From Adenanthera pavonina (lineage: Eukaryota > Streptophyta > Magnoliopsida > Fabales > Fabaceae), in the NCBI GenBank assembly GCA_026686845.1, contig JAIVEN010000022.1, forward strand, positions 27,750,001 to 27,814,000: DNA of 64,000 nt, in the 5' to 3' direction. Of this stretch, positions 36,539-47,433 are shown piece after piece. The notes beneath the pieces were generated by a model, which was not told where the DNA came from, did not search any database, and was given only the letters and a program-made list of their open reading frames with translations. Both the position numbers and the translations under genes were made by a program. Position 1 is the first letter of the stretch; each line of letters starts with the position of its first letter.

Positions 36539-39500
36539 ATGGATCGGAAATGGATGTCTGCGAATCGTTTGACTCAGGAATATTGGGATGGAGTGAAAGA
36601 GTTTGTTAGGTTTGCAGTTGAGCATGCTATTAACCCCGAAAAAATTATATGCCCTTGCTTGAAGTGTTGCTATGGGAGGCTAGTTAGTGCAATTGACTTG
36701 GAATCACATTTAATTTGTAATGGAATTGATCGAAGTTACACACGATGGACAAGGCATGGTGAGACGAATAATGATTATAGCAGTAATACGTATAGTGGGA
36801 GCTGTAGATCGAATGATTTCGACACAAGCACACTTGAGGCCGATCGTCTTGAAGAGATGACCAATGTGATTGAGGATGAACTTAAGGATTGTCCGGGGAT
36901 GTTTGATAGGTTGAAGAGGGATGCAGAAAATCCATTGTACTCTGGATGCATTAAGTTCACGATATTGTCAGCTGTGTTGAAGCTATACAACTTGAAAGCA
37001 GGCAATGGATGGAGTGATAAGAGCTTCACAGAATTGCTTGCACTTTTGAAGGATATGCTGCCAGAGGATAATGAGCTTTCTAGCCGAACATATGAGGCTA
37101 AACAAATGTTAAGCTCTATAGGGATGAGCTATGAGAGGATACATGCTTGTCCTAACGATTGCATCTTATTTCGGAAGGAATTTGCATCATTAGACAAGTG
37201 TCCTAAATGCAATGCCCAACGTTATAAGAAGAAAGAATCGAGTCCAGTGAAGGTAGTTTGGTATTTTCCCATCATACCTAGATTTAGACGCATGTACAAC
37301 AGTGTGGAGAATGCGAAGCTCTTGACATGGCATGCAGATGATAGAATTAAAGATGGGAAGCTTAGACATCCTGCAAATTCTCCACAATGGAAATTAATTG
37401 ATCGTGACTATGAAGATTTTGGGGCAGAAGCTAGAAACCTACGTCTTGCATTATCTACTGATGGAATGAACCTGCATGGTATGCAAAGTAGTACACACAG
37501 TACATGGCTCGTGATTTTGGTGATTTATAACTTGCCTCCGTGGCTATGCATGAAGCGAAAATTCATGATGTTGTCTTTGTTAATTTCTGGACCTAAACAA
37601 CCCGGAAATGATATAGATGTATACTTGGCTCCACTAATTGATGACTTGAAGCTATTATGGGAGAGTGGTGTAGAGGTGTATGATGGGTATAGGAAGCAAG
37701 CATTCAATTTGAGAGCTATGCTGTTTGGTACAATTAATGATTTTTCAGCGTATGGGAATTTGTCTGGATATAGTATCAAAGGAGAATTTGGTTGCCCTAT
37801 ATGTGAAGAAGGCACAAAATGGATTCGGTTGGAGCATGGTGGGAAATTTGTCTTTCTCGGGCATCGGAGATTTTTGCATCAGGGACATCGTTATAGAGGG
37901 TGGAGAAAAGCATTTGATGGGAATATAGAAGACGGAAGAGAACCTGTTCCGTTAAGCGGTGAGGACCTGTTTCGAAAGGTACAACATTTGACTAACAACT
38001 TTGGGAAACCTTTTGCCAAACACCTTAGGACAAGTGGGTGGAAGAAAAGGTCAATTTTCTTTGATTTGCCATATTGGAAGTCCTTGTATGTGAGGCACTT
38101 CCTTGATGTGATGCACATAGAAAAAAATGTATGTGATAGCATTATTGGTACGTTACTCAATGTGAAGGGAAAGACCAAAGATGGTAAGAAGGCGAGACTG
38201 GATTTGGTTGCTATGGGAATTAGAGGAGAATTGGCACCGATCAAGGACAAACGGCATACTTATCTTCCACCAGCTGCTTATACTTTATCTAGAAAAGAAA
38301 AAGTATCTCTTTGTGAATTCCTTGATGGAGTTAAAGTTCCGGAGGGGTACTCATCAAATATCAAGAACCTTGTATCTATGAAAGACTTAAAGTTGAAGGG
38401 TCTAAAGTCTCATGATTGTCATGTTTTGATGGAGCATATGATGCCGGTGGGTATACGATCCATATTGCCGAGAAAGGTGCGAGGGACAATCACGAAACTA
38501 TGTTTCTTTTTCAAGGCTATTGGCAGCAAAGTCATTGACCCTAAGAAGTTGCCCACATTGCAAAGACAAATTGTTGTCACTTTGTGTGAGCTTGAGATGT
38601 ATTTCCCGCCTTCATTCTTTGACATGATGGTTCACCTAACAGTACACCTAGTTAGGGAAACACAAATGTGTGGCCCAGCGTATATGAGATGGATGTACCC
38701 GATTGAGCGTTACATGAAGATATTGAAAGGGTATGTGAAAAATCGAAGTAGACCAGAGGGATGTATTGTTGAAAGGTACATAGCCAAAGAAACTGTTGAA
38801 TTTTGTACTGAATACTTATTGAGTGTTGATAACATTGGGCTTCCAAGGTCTCGTCACTTGGGTAGAACAAGTGGTGAAGGGATTCGGGGAAGTGAAATAG
38901 TTAGTATCTCTAGGATACAGTGGGAGCAAGCTCACCTGTATGTCTTGCACAACTCGGATGAGGTTGATGAATATGTGGAAATGCACAAGGAGAGAATTAG
39001 AACCTTGAACCCTAATAAGAATGAGAGTTGGATATCAAAAGAACATAATCGACTTTTTATACATTGGTTGCGTGATCACATCCTCACAGAGTTGGAGAGG
39101 ACTTCTAGTTCAGTTTCGGTCAGGTTGAAACAGTTAGCTATAGGTCCAAGCATGTATGTACGATCTTACACTGGTTATCTTATCAATGGGTACACGTTCT
39201 ATACAAAAGAGCAAGATGATAAGAGTATAATGCAAAATAGTGGGATAACCCTTATAGCTCAATCAATGCATATATCTAGTGTTAAAGACAAAAACCCCAT
39301 TTTTGCACCCATGTCATACTTTGGGGTAATTGAGCACATATGAGAATTGGACTACATCTCATTCTGGGTACCTGTCTTCAGTTGTAAATGGGTTGACAAC
39401 AACAACGGCCTCCGAGTTGATGATTCAGGGTTCATTCAAGTGGATCTTAATAGGGTGGGGTATAAAGATGAACCTTTTATTTTAGCATCCCAAGCCCAAC

Positions 39501-39709
39501 AAGTGTTTTTTGTCACTGATCCTGCTAATAAGAAGTGGTCAATTGTTATGCTAACGAACAAAATAATTGACACCTTAGATGATGGTCAAGACTATCAAGG
39601 TGCGTGCATTGAGGATGATCCTTTCCATGGGACATCACTTGATACTGATCATGGTGGAGATGATACCCTTTATGTGAGAGATGACCATCAAGAAGGTACT
39701 TGGATTTGA
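36539..39709 (+). pseudogene. TNP2-type CACTA transposase with one in-frame TGA
   Basis: The open frame from ATG 36539 runs 934 codons to TGA at 39341-39343, then continues in the same frame to 39709. Domains: transposase-associated N-terminal domain (residues ~1-75, MDRKWMSANRLTQEYW with CxxC-type PCLKC); the TNP2 catalytic region (~250-570, including the hallmark FLDVMHIEKNVCDSI near residue 521); a DUF4218-like region (~620-740, MPVGIRSILP, PPSFFDMMVHLTVHLV); and after the stop a DUF4216-like region (VPVFSCKWVDNN, FILASQAQQVFFV). The TGA falls where family members carry Trp before ELDY, so a single TGG-to-TGA change explains it. Everything else looks well preserved, which suggests a recent loss or a product missing DUF4216. 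Confidence 0.9.
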
Positions 39710-39944
39710 AAGAGGGGACGGATTAGTGAACATCTGAAAAGAAAGAGGAAAAGGTTTGAATTATCGAATATTTTTTATTGTTTGCCTTAGTTTGAATTTT
39801 ATTTCCTTTGACATGTATAATTTGCTTTACGGTTTTATTGTTTGCCTTACGGTTTTATTAGTTTTTTTTATGTGTTGTATTTGCTTTAAATTTTTTTTCC
39901 TTCTTTGATATCTTACATGTTTGTTGGAATTTTATTGTAGGTAA

Positions 39945-42900
39945 ATGGCATCCCCTTCTGCTCATGATCATGATCGTGGTGCTGATGATGGTCAAGAAGA
40001 GCTACAGAAATATATCAAACAGCACCGGCGTGGCTTAACTGTGTTGAAAGAGGTGATACACGCCCGACACACTGGCCAAAAGATTCATGTCGAATGGAAT
40101 CGCAAAGGCAATCCAATACAAAAGGGTGGACAAAAATTGAGCAGTTATATTGGGGTCGCTGCGAAGTTGAAGGTTCCAATCTCCCATCCTCACAAGGATT
40201 GGAGGAAAGTCCCTGATCCTGTGAAGAATAGTATTTTCGAAGATATAGAGGTAATAATATAGTATGTCATTTGATTATAATGTGTGTACATATATACAGA
40301 TAATAATTCTTTTCGGTAATGCATGTTGCAGTCTGCTTTTGACATCAATAATAGTCACAGGAGACACATATATATGAAGGCTGGTGTCGCACTCCGAAAT
40401 TTTCGATCCATTCTCACTAAATTCTTCTTGAGAGATGCAGCTGGTAACTTTGCTGTTCATCCGCCTCGGTTGTTTGAGTTGTACATTACACAGGAACACT
40501 GGAATGCTTTTATTGCTAGGCGTCGTGAAGAATCTTTTCAGGTAAACCATTTTTGTCAATGTTGGTCTTAAATTAATTATAGTACATATATTTAGTCATT
40601 GAATAAAAGTCTGCTTTGTTGTGTGCATTATTAACATAGTATGTCATTTCATTGAATATTCTTATTGCGACTTTTTTGGTGGACATAAACCTAATCATAT
40701 GTACTTTATCTTAGTTTTTGATACACTAAAACTAATATTCTGCATAACTTTTCAGAAATTAAGCCAAACCAATAGTGACAGAGCCACGAAGCAGCAATAC
40801 CCATATAGAGGGGGTCGTCAAGGATACCATGGTATAGAGGTTAAGATGGTACGTGGTTTGATAGTTGATTGTTCTATGAATGACACTTATGTTCAAATAC
40901 TGACACATTTGCTTATTTGTGATCAAACATAGCAATCAAAGGAGGGGTCAGAAGGGAGGGAAATCGAACGCCATGAGCTATGGATAGAATCTCGCAAGAA
41001 CAAGGATGGGATAATTGACAATGACAACGTTCGGAAAGTTGCCGAGTCAATAGTTAGTATTATTGTATTATATATTTTATTTACATATATATTTTCAAAT
41101 ACTTAATATTTAGTTGCAAAATTTATATTTTGTTTCTCTTTCTTCCACAGAATGAACTCTCTAATTCGATGCCTCAAGCTAGTGAGCAGGAGAGCGTTGG
41201 GCAGGACATACTTGGTAAGGCATTGGGGGTCCCTGAGTATCCTGATCGTGTTAGGGGAACAGGGTTTGGTGTGACACACAAAGCCTTTTTTGGGCCTCGA
41301 TCATCATCAGATGCTGCAAAGGTTGCCCGGTTGGAGGCTATTGTTCAGGAACAACATCAGACTCAATCTCAGATGCAGCTCCGATTAGCTGAATTGACGA
41401 ACATGGTGCTTCAACTACAGGGAACGCAAGGGACACCACCAGTGTCAGCTAGTGCCAAAGATAGTTGCACTGTTACCCCTCACGATCTCCCTCAGGTAAT
41501 TGCTATAATGAACAAGTTAAAAGATAACTTTTTTTTTACCCCTAATAAATGGTTGATTTCTAATGCATTGATTGGAACAGGGTCAATCATATTGCCAGCT
41601 ATGGTTAGAAACACCTAATCGACGTGTGGTTGCGGAGGGGCATGTGCATAATAGCCCTGAAGAGATGCTTCACAATGCACCAGTACCTGCAAATCATCTA
41701 AAAGTGTCGATTGAGGTAGTTAGGGAGGAGGGTACCAGGTTGCCTGTTCCTGCGGGGGATATGGAAACAATAGGAATGGCATTGGGCAGCTTCGTAGCAT
41801 GGCCTGCACACCTCATCACTGCTGCTCCATTAGTAAAGGTATGTTACTTGACAGTATACTAACTTGATACTAGATGTCTTGAATGAGCCACTACATTCAA
41901 AGGTTCATATTAGAGGACCTATAGACATATACTATTGTTATGTGTATATTAAGGTGGTTAATCTCAAAATTTCCCACTTTGTTGCTTAGTTGAAGGGGAA
42001 GAGTAAGGTCGGAGAGTCAGGACATTCGAAGGAATCAGTAGCTCCACCACTCATGCAGCCGCCCAGGCATCCAGTTCCAGACACCTTTCGAAGGATGATT
42101 GTCAAGTTTCTACCACATTCGCTTAAGGGCAAAGTCGAAAAACGTGTGAAATTTGCTAAGAACATTTATAATAAGGTAGTATTTGAAAGTATCAACACTG
42201 AAATTGTTGATTACATCATCCATCGGAATTGGATTGGGGTTGCGAATGTTAACTTGTACATAAGGTACTTGATATTAATCTATTTGTTTTAATTTTTTTC
42301 AATTTAGGCCTTCATATTAACCTATGTTGCTTTTTATTTTGTTTCTAAACTTTAGATACCTCTACGAGACATTTTGGAGCCTTGCAATCTTACAAACAAA
42401 TTTATATTCATCCATCCTGAAGAGGTTGCTGCTTATGCTTCAAAATTGCCGGACAGTAAGATTACTGAACAGCAGCAGTTAATTGCGGATGCATTCACTG
42501 CAAGGGCTGACAAAGATGTCTTATTCTTGGTTCCGTATCATAATGTGTAAGTAAATTCTCAGGATTTAATGTATTTGACTTCATCTGCTGAATTATAATT
42601 TCCTAATGACACTGGTTATTTTTTCATAGTGGACACTGGATGTTAATTGCAATCAATCCATTGGAGCCAACTATCTATTTTTTGGATCCTTTGAATTATG
42701 ATCCGGAACTTCGTGAACAAATGATGGGGATAATTAATAAGTAAGGAACCTAGATTTTTTTTTCATGTTTTTAATGATTCATACTTATATGTAATAATTC
42801 AAATTAGCTAGGTTTTGCTCAGTCTAACATTTTTTATATTTTATGGTTAAACAGTGCTGTGTCAATATTTCGAGCGGGCCAGGGTTATAGAGATAATCAT

Positions 42901-43307
42901 AAGGGCAAAATGGTAAAACCCTTAGCTTCCTCGTTATATAAGTGGCAGAAGATACGGGTATGTATAAATTTATATTTAATCAACAATTGTTGAGATTAAT
43001 ATTTCTGTATTGTATAATTAATATAAGTTTCCTCTTTAGTATCCAAAACAACCAAATGATAATGACTGTGGATACTATGTGATGTTATTCATGAAGGATA
43101 TCATCACACATGGTCATAGCATAATCCCAGACACGGTATGTAATTTTATATTTACATTAAGGCTTATAAAATTTTTCCATTTTCGCTTATTTATAATTTT
43201 TTAATTTACAGTACTTCCCTGACACCTCTTATTACGAGTACTCTGAAAGGCAAATAGAGGAACTCATCAAAGAGTGGTGTAACTTCGTCCTTGATAAGTG
43301 CCTATGA
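39945..43307 (+). CDS. CACTA second gene: Transposase_24-like N-terminus with Ulp1 (C48) protease C-terminus
   Basis: Exons by splice sites and phase: 39945-40250, 40332-40541, 40756-40848, 40933-41052, 41151-41495, 41581-41838, 41990-42175 (or -42264), 42356-42546, 42630-42740, 42855-42957, 43040-43135, 43212-43307. The N-terminal part (RGLTVLKEVIHAR, then WRKVPDPVKNSIFEDI, and LELYITQEHW-like segments) matches plant Transposase_24/Ptta proteins. A coiled-coil-like Gln-rich stretch follows (VARLEAIVQEQHQTQSQ). The C-terminal domain is a SUMO-protease-like fold with the expected His (GHWML), Asp (YFLDP), Gln (PKQPND) and Cys (NDCGYYVM). Around 42265-42395 the expected reading (VNLYIRYLYETFW, then LTNKFIFIHPEE) needs a frame change, so either an intron removes 42176-42355 or there is a one-base indel. 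The protein probably acts in transposition; its substrate is unknown. Confidence 0.8.
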
Positions 43308-43469
43308 ATAGAGAGGTAAATTTAACCATGCTGCAATTTAAAATTCTATAGTTGCTTTCCTAATTTGATTATTTCTACTGTGTGGCATCTGTGAGAATTA
43401 TATCAATATTAGTCATGGAATTTGTCAACAGGGTTACTGATGACATAGGATTGGTAAATAGTTTATCGT

Positions 43470-44290
43470 TGGCTATTTTACTGAAATGTGTGATTTTGCC
43501 ATGGCTACCACAGGATTCTGGCAAGTTTATACTCAGGAACTGTCTGTATTTGGAACTCCCAATCTCAAGTACCTAAAAATTTTTTAATTGAGATCCTGTG
43601 TATTGTTATAACTTGTTAGTGCGTTTTAGCCAATGGAGGGTTGTAATAATTATGGTGGATATATTGCAGTGGAATAAATTTTTTTGTGTGCCTTTTGCAT
43701 TCTTCTATTCAAACTGACAGATTAGAATTGTGAAATTCATAACTATGGCTCTGGATACCCCATGTTTGTTTTCATCATTTCCTTGGCCAAGTCTTTTGAG
43801 GTTACTGAGTTACCAGGTACATGATCCTTGTTTTGTCTTTAGCAAACAAATTTTTACCTGTACTGCCAAAATTGTTTGAAAGTGTATCTTTTCTCACTAT
43901 TATTATAACTCAAAATACCACAATGGAGCTCAAGTATAGCATGCATGATTTTGCAATTAGGTCGGCCAAATTTGTTGCACGCAAACAGTGGATGGTTGCT
44001 GGAGCAGATGATATGTTCATTCGTGTATATAATTACAACACAATGGATAAAGTTAAAGTTTTCGAGGCACATACAGATTACATTAGGTGTGTGGCAGTTC
44101 ATCCTACCCTTCCTTACGTGCTGTCATCATCTGCTGATATATGCTCAAAAAGCTTTAGGATTGGGAGAAAGGCTGGGTTTGTACTCAGATATTTGAGGGG
44201 CACTCTCATTATGTGATGCAAGTGACATTTAATCCTAAAGATACTAACACCTTTGCTTGTATTCTTGGCCTCTTTCCTGCACATTCTGTT
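43470..44290 (+). pseudogene. Captured coatomer beta-prime (COPB2) WD40 gene fragment
   Basis: Within the CACTA element, pieces of the host COPI coat subunit beta-prime are recognisable in order: ILASLYSGTVCIWN (about 43515-43560); AKSFEVTELP (43785-43816, followed by a GT donor); RSAKFVARKQWMVAGADDMF through YIRCVAVHPTLPYVLSSS (43960-44130); and EKGWVCTQIFEGHSHYVMQV in another frame (44165-44225). Introns are retained, so genomic DNA was captured, not cDNA. The acceptor expected before RSAKF reads gcaa instead of gcag, and a frameshift separates the last two parts. The copy cannot encode a working WD40 protein. Confidence 0.9.
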
Positions 44291-44514
44291 GTCAATAACT
44301 GAAATTTATTCATGGTTTTCTTTTTTCTTTTTTTAATTAGTTTGCTTCTTAATTGATCACTGGAATTTCCACTGGCCGGTAGTATAAATATAATAATATA
44401 TGTTACTCCATCTTGTTATGTTTTACTCCAATTTCTGGGTTCACTGGATCTGGTTGATAATGAATAACTATAGGTTGTGTAGCGTAATAGTAAAATATAA
44501 AAAAAATAATGATA

Positions 44515-44960
44515 AAAAACGTTGGCGTTTAATGGTAAACGCTATGTAAGATCATAAAAAATATTGACGTTTATTGATAAACGCCAACTAAAGTGAGACT
44601 TTAGTTGGCGTTTTTGTTCCAAACGCCAACTAAAGTGAGACTTTAGTTGGCGTTTTTGTTCCAAACGCCAAATAAAACCTTAAGAAAAATTGGCGTTTAT
44701 TGATAAACGCCAACTAAAGTGAGACTTTAGTTGGCGTTTTATTTAAAAATGCCAACGTTTCTTAAGGTTTTAGTTGGCGTTTTTAAAAAAACGCCAACTA
44801 AAGTCTCACTTTAGTTGGTGTTTATCAATAAACGCCAACTAAATACTGAAGAAACGTTGGCGTTTTTTAAACGCCATTGTATTTTAAAGACTTTCATCAG
44901 CGCATTATTAGATGGCGTTTTTAAAACGCCAATAAATTTGAAAAAAAATGCCAACTATTC
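44515..44960. repeat. 3' subterminal hairpin array of the CACTA element
   Basis: About ten inverted pairs of the type tttagttggcgttt ... aaacgccaactaaag, mirroring the 5' array. One unit is repeated almost exactly (44598-44637 and 44640-44669). It ends close to the terminal CACTAC inverted repeat. Confidence 0.85.
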
Positions 44961-44977
44961 CCAAATTTGTAGTAGTG

Positions 44978-45496
44978 CTAATTAAATGCTGACACATTAG
45001 AGTAATGGTGAATGTAATATTATAACTGAAAAATGATGGCAATATCAAAATATAAAAGACAGATTTGATCTATATAACTGTAAAGGTAACCGACATGTGC
45101 ATTGGAGATTTACATTTGGCTTAATTATAAAATAGAGATTTATATTTAAAAAATTAACTAAAATGAGTTGCCACTGCCGAGTTGATGTAATAACTGAAAA
45201 TTGATGACAATATCAAATAATATAAATAAATGAGATTTATTAAAATAATCATAAGAAAGTGACTGACATTAATTACTAATGTATAAAAACACTTATATAA
45301 ATTAACATCAAAATTACACCTTAGATGCCACATATCCTAAGTAGTATGATTGTCCAATTTCTTGAGTACTTGTTGACGTGACCTCAAAGATTTCCTCCAA
45401 TCCAATCTATCTTTGTATAGATAATAGATATGTTCCCCTATATTAATTGTTGTTGCTTAATATTTGAGGGTAGACAATGAAATACAAGAAGGAATG
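44978..45496. other. Spacer between CACTA and CCoAOMT pseudogene
   Basis: Non-coding AT-rich sequence. A motif like aatatcaaaatataaa recurs at 45040 and 45210. No gene seen. Confidence 0.4.
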
Positions 45497-46210
45497 ATCA
45501 GATGATGCGGCGGCACAAGGTAACACCATCCACAATAGGAAGTTCACAAATAGCAATCCTGGAATCAATGGACAAAGCCTTGTTGAGCTCCAACACAAGG
45601 TCCCGATACGTACTTGATGTAGTCCAATTGAGGTACGCACTTCAATTGATGTAGTCCCGATAGTGCTTTTTCAATTACAGGCAACCCCAGCTCATAATCA
45701 GCCCAGTTCACGTCCAAAGCCAATATCTGAAAGCTAAAGAAATCCATGATATATATATATATACATCCTATAAGATCAGATATATGTGTGTAACAATAAG
45801 GGAAGTATTGTACATATGAATAATATATATATATATATGTAAGAAGGACCATTCCATCTTCAAGAAGGACAAGGACAGTGGCGAGAAGAGGTTAACCAGT
45901 GAAGACACCAATTTCAGTGGTGTTCTTGGCATTGATGAGTTTTTGCAGCAAGTTCAGAAATTGACCTTCGTCAGCAGAGATAGCCAACAAGTTCCTGTAG
46001 TATATATATATATATGCGCGTGTGCGCGCGCGCACACGTGTGCATATATATATATGCATATGGAAAATAATAAAGTTAATTGAACTAATCAGTACTTACA
46101 ATTCAAAATTCCCAAAGTATATATATATATATTGTGATACATCCCTAGCCTTGGCAACCACTTCTCTCTATTGTTTCATTAGCTGAGTGCAGAAAGGCTT
46201 GAAATGCTAT
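45497..46210 (-). pseudogene. CCoAOMT pseudogene (second locus copy)
   Basis: Minus-strand remains of a second caffeoyl-CoA O-methyltransferase. The end of exon 5 (45497-45640, still ending CRRII then stop) is joined directly to the start of exon 4 (45670-45735, ILALDVNWADYELGLPVIEK), so the end of exon 4, the intron and the start of exon 5 are deleted. Exon 3 (45850-46000) carries small changes. Exons 1 and 2 are gone, but 46128-46210 still matches the promoter-proximal sequence at 23307-23385. It cannot encode a functional enzyme. Confidence 0.9.
46001..46062. repeat. 62-bp strictly alternating purine-pyrimidine tract
   Basis: Starts as (TA)n, passes through a GC/GT core (gcgcgtgtgcgcgcgcgcac) and returns to (TA)n and gcatatg, never breaking the Py-Pu alternation from 46001 to 46062. 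It is largely self-complementary and a strong candidate for Z-DNA or cruciform extrusion. It lies in an intron remnant of the pseudogene. Confidence 0.9.
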
Positions 46211-46216
46211 TCTATT

Positions 46217-46497
46217 TGTTGCAGTGTGCCGTTTCATTATTAGGGTTTCAGACTGTTTTTCTTATTTTTTTTATTCATTTAATTATTAGATAGTATTTTG
46301 TTTTATTCGAATAGACTCTGAGGAGATAAAATCTCCTATTTTTTCGGCTATTGTTAGACAAGCTTGTTGCCTAATATTCCTATTTAAAAACACCTTAGTA
46401 CAGAATAAAAGTTATGGCCAAGGAAACCCTAATGGTTGACAACTTCAGACTCTCTTTTTCTTAATCTGTTTCGATTTTTTCTCTTAGAAAAACTTTA
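46217..46497 (+). repeat. Copia 5' LTR
   Basis: Begins tgttgcagtgtgcc and ends ttagaaaaacttta, just before the primer-binding site. It differs from the 3' LTR by roughly twenty substitutions by eye plus a short indel, so the insertion is not recent. Confidence 0.9.
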
Positions 46498-46510
46498 TGG
46501 TATCAGAGTA

Positions 46511-47380
46511 ATGAGTCTCGACCCACCAATTCCTGTTCAGTTTGGCCAATATTAGGTCCTAGCTATTGAAAAACAAGATTCAACTAGTTCGACTCCCACA
46601 CCAACTCCACAAGCTATATAGCCACCGCCTAGTGATCTCTCTCCTTTTCTGATTACTGGGCATTGTCTTGATGAAGAAAATTACCTTCAGTGGTCCCAAA
46701 CCATTCTCATGTATATTAATGGGAAAGGCAAGGAAGACTACATTAATGGTAAAGCATCTCCTCTAGACGAAAAAGACCCTAAATTTCTAACATGGAAGGC
46801 TAAGAATAATTAGGTTATGTCATGGCTTGTCAATTCAATGACGTTGGAGATTGGTCATAGTTTTTGGCTATACCAAATAGCCAAGGATATTTGGGAGGCT
46901 GCAAGGTAACTCTACTCTTTAGTTTCCAATACAACCATATTGACTAAAATAAAGGGTCAAGTTCATGAGCTAAAGCAAGGCAACATGAGTGTTACCTCCT
47001 ACTACAATACAATGACCAATTTATGGCAACAAAGGGATCTTTATAAAATCCACACTTGGTCTTGTCCAAAAGATGCAAAGCACTTTCAGAAGTTTATTGA
47101 GAATGAACGTGTTTACAAGCTCTTGACTGGCCTAAATGCAAAATTTGAGGAAGTTCGAAGTAGATTGTTAGGAGGTCAAACACTACCTACCCTACGGGAG
47201 GCTTTTTCAATAGCCAAAAGAGAGGAAAGCAGGAACAGATTTATTAATACAGGTCAGACATCACCTCTTCTAGAAAATTCAGCTATGATAGTTTGAGCGT
47301 CTAATGATAAGCAGAAATGAGGTGGCAAACCTTGGTATGATCATTGCAATAAAACTGGACACACAAGGGAAAATTGATGG
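46511..47380 (+). pseudogene. Copia gag, broken
   Basis: The frame opens at ATG 46511 but meets stops at 46553, then near 46620, 46811 and 46906, before the longest part (46940-47296, with FIENERVYKLLTGLNAKFEEVR, a Copia gag segment). The CCHC zinc knuckle (WYDHCNKTGHTREN, about 47332-47375) has a stop where the last Cys should be. A relict nucleocapsid gene. Confidence 0.85.
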
Positions 47381-47433
47381 AAAATTCATGGGAAGCCAAC
47401 AATTATAAGCCACTCTAGTAGAGCAAAGGAAAT

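Larger units (their letters stand above)
34545..44977 (+). mobile_element. Full-length CACTA (En/Spm) DNA transposon, 10.4 kb
   Basis: Starts CACTACGCCAGATTC and ends in gtagtagtg (CACTACTAC on the reverse), with cta on both sides (34542-34544, 44978-44980), the 3-bp target duplication of CACTA elements. Subterminal hairpin arrays lie at both ends. Two transposon genes (TNP2 transposase; Transposase_24/Ulp1) run left to right, and a captured host gene fragment sits near the 3' end. The element is structurally complete. The TNP2 stop and the Ulp1 frameshift suggest it no longer makes all of its own proteins. Confidence 0.95.
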
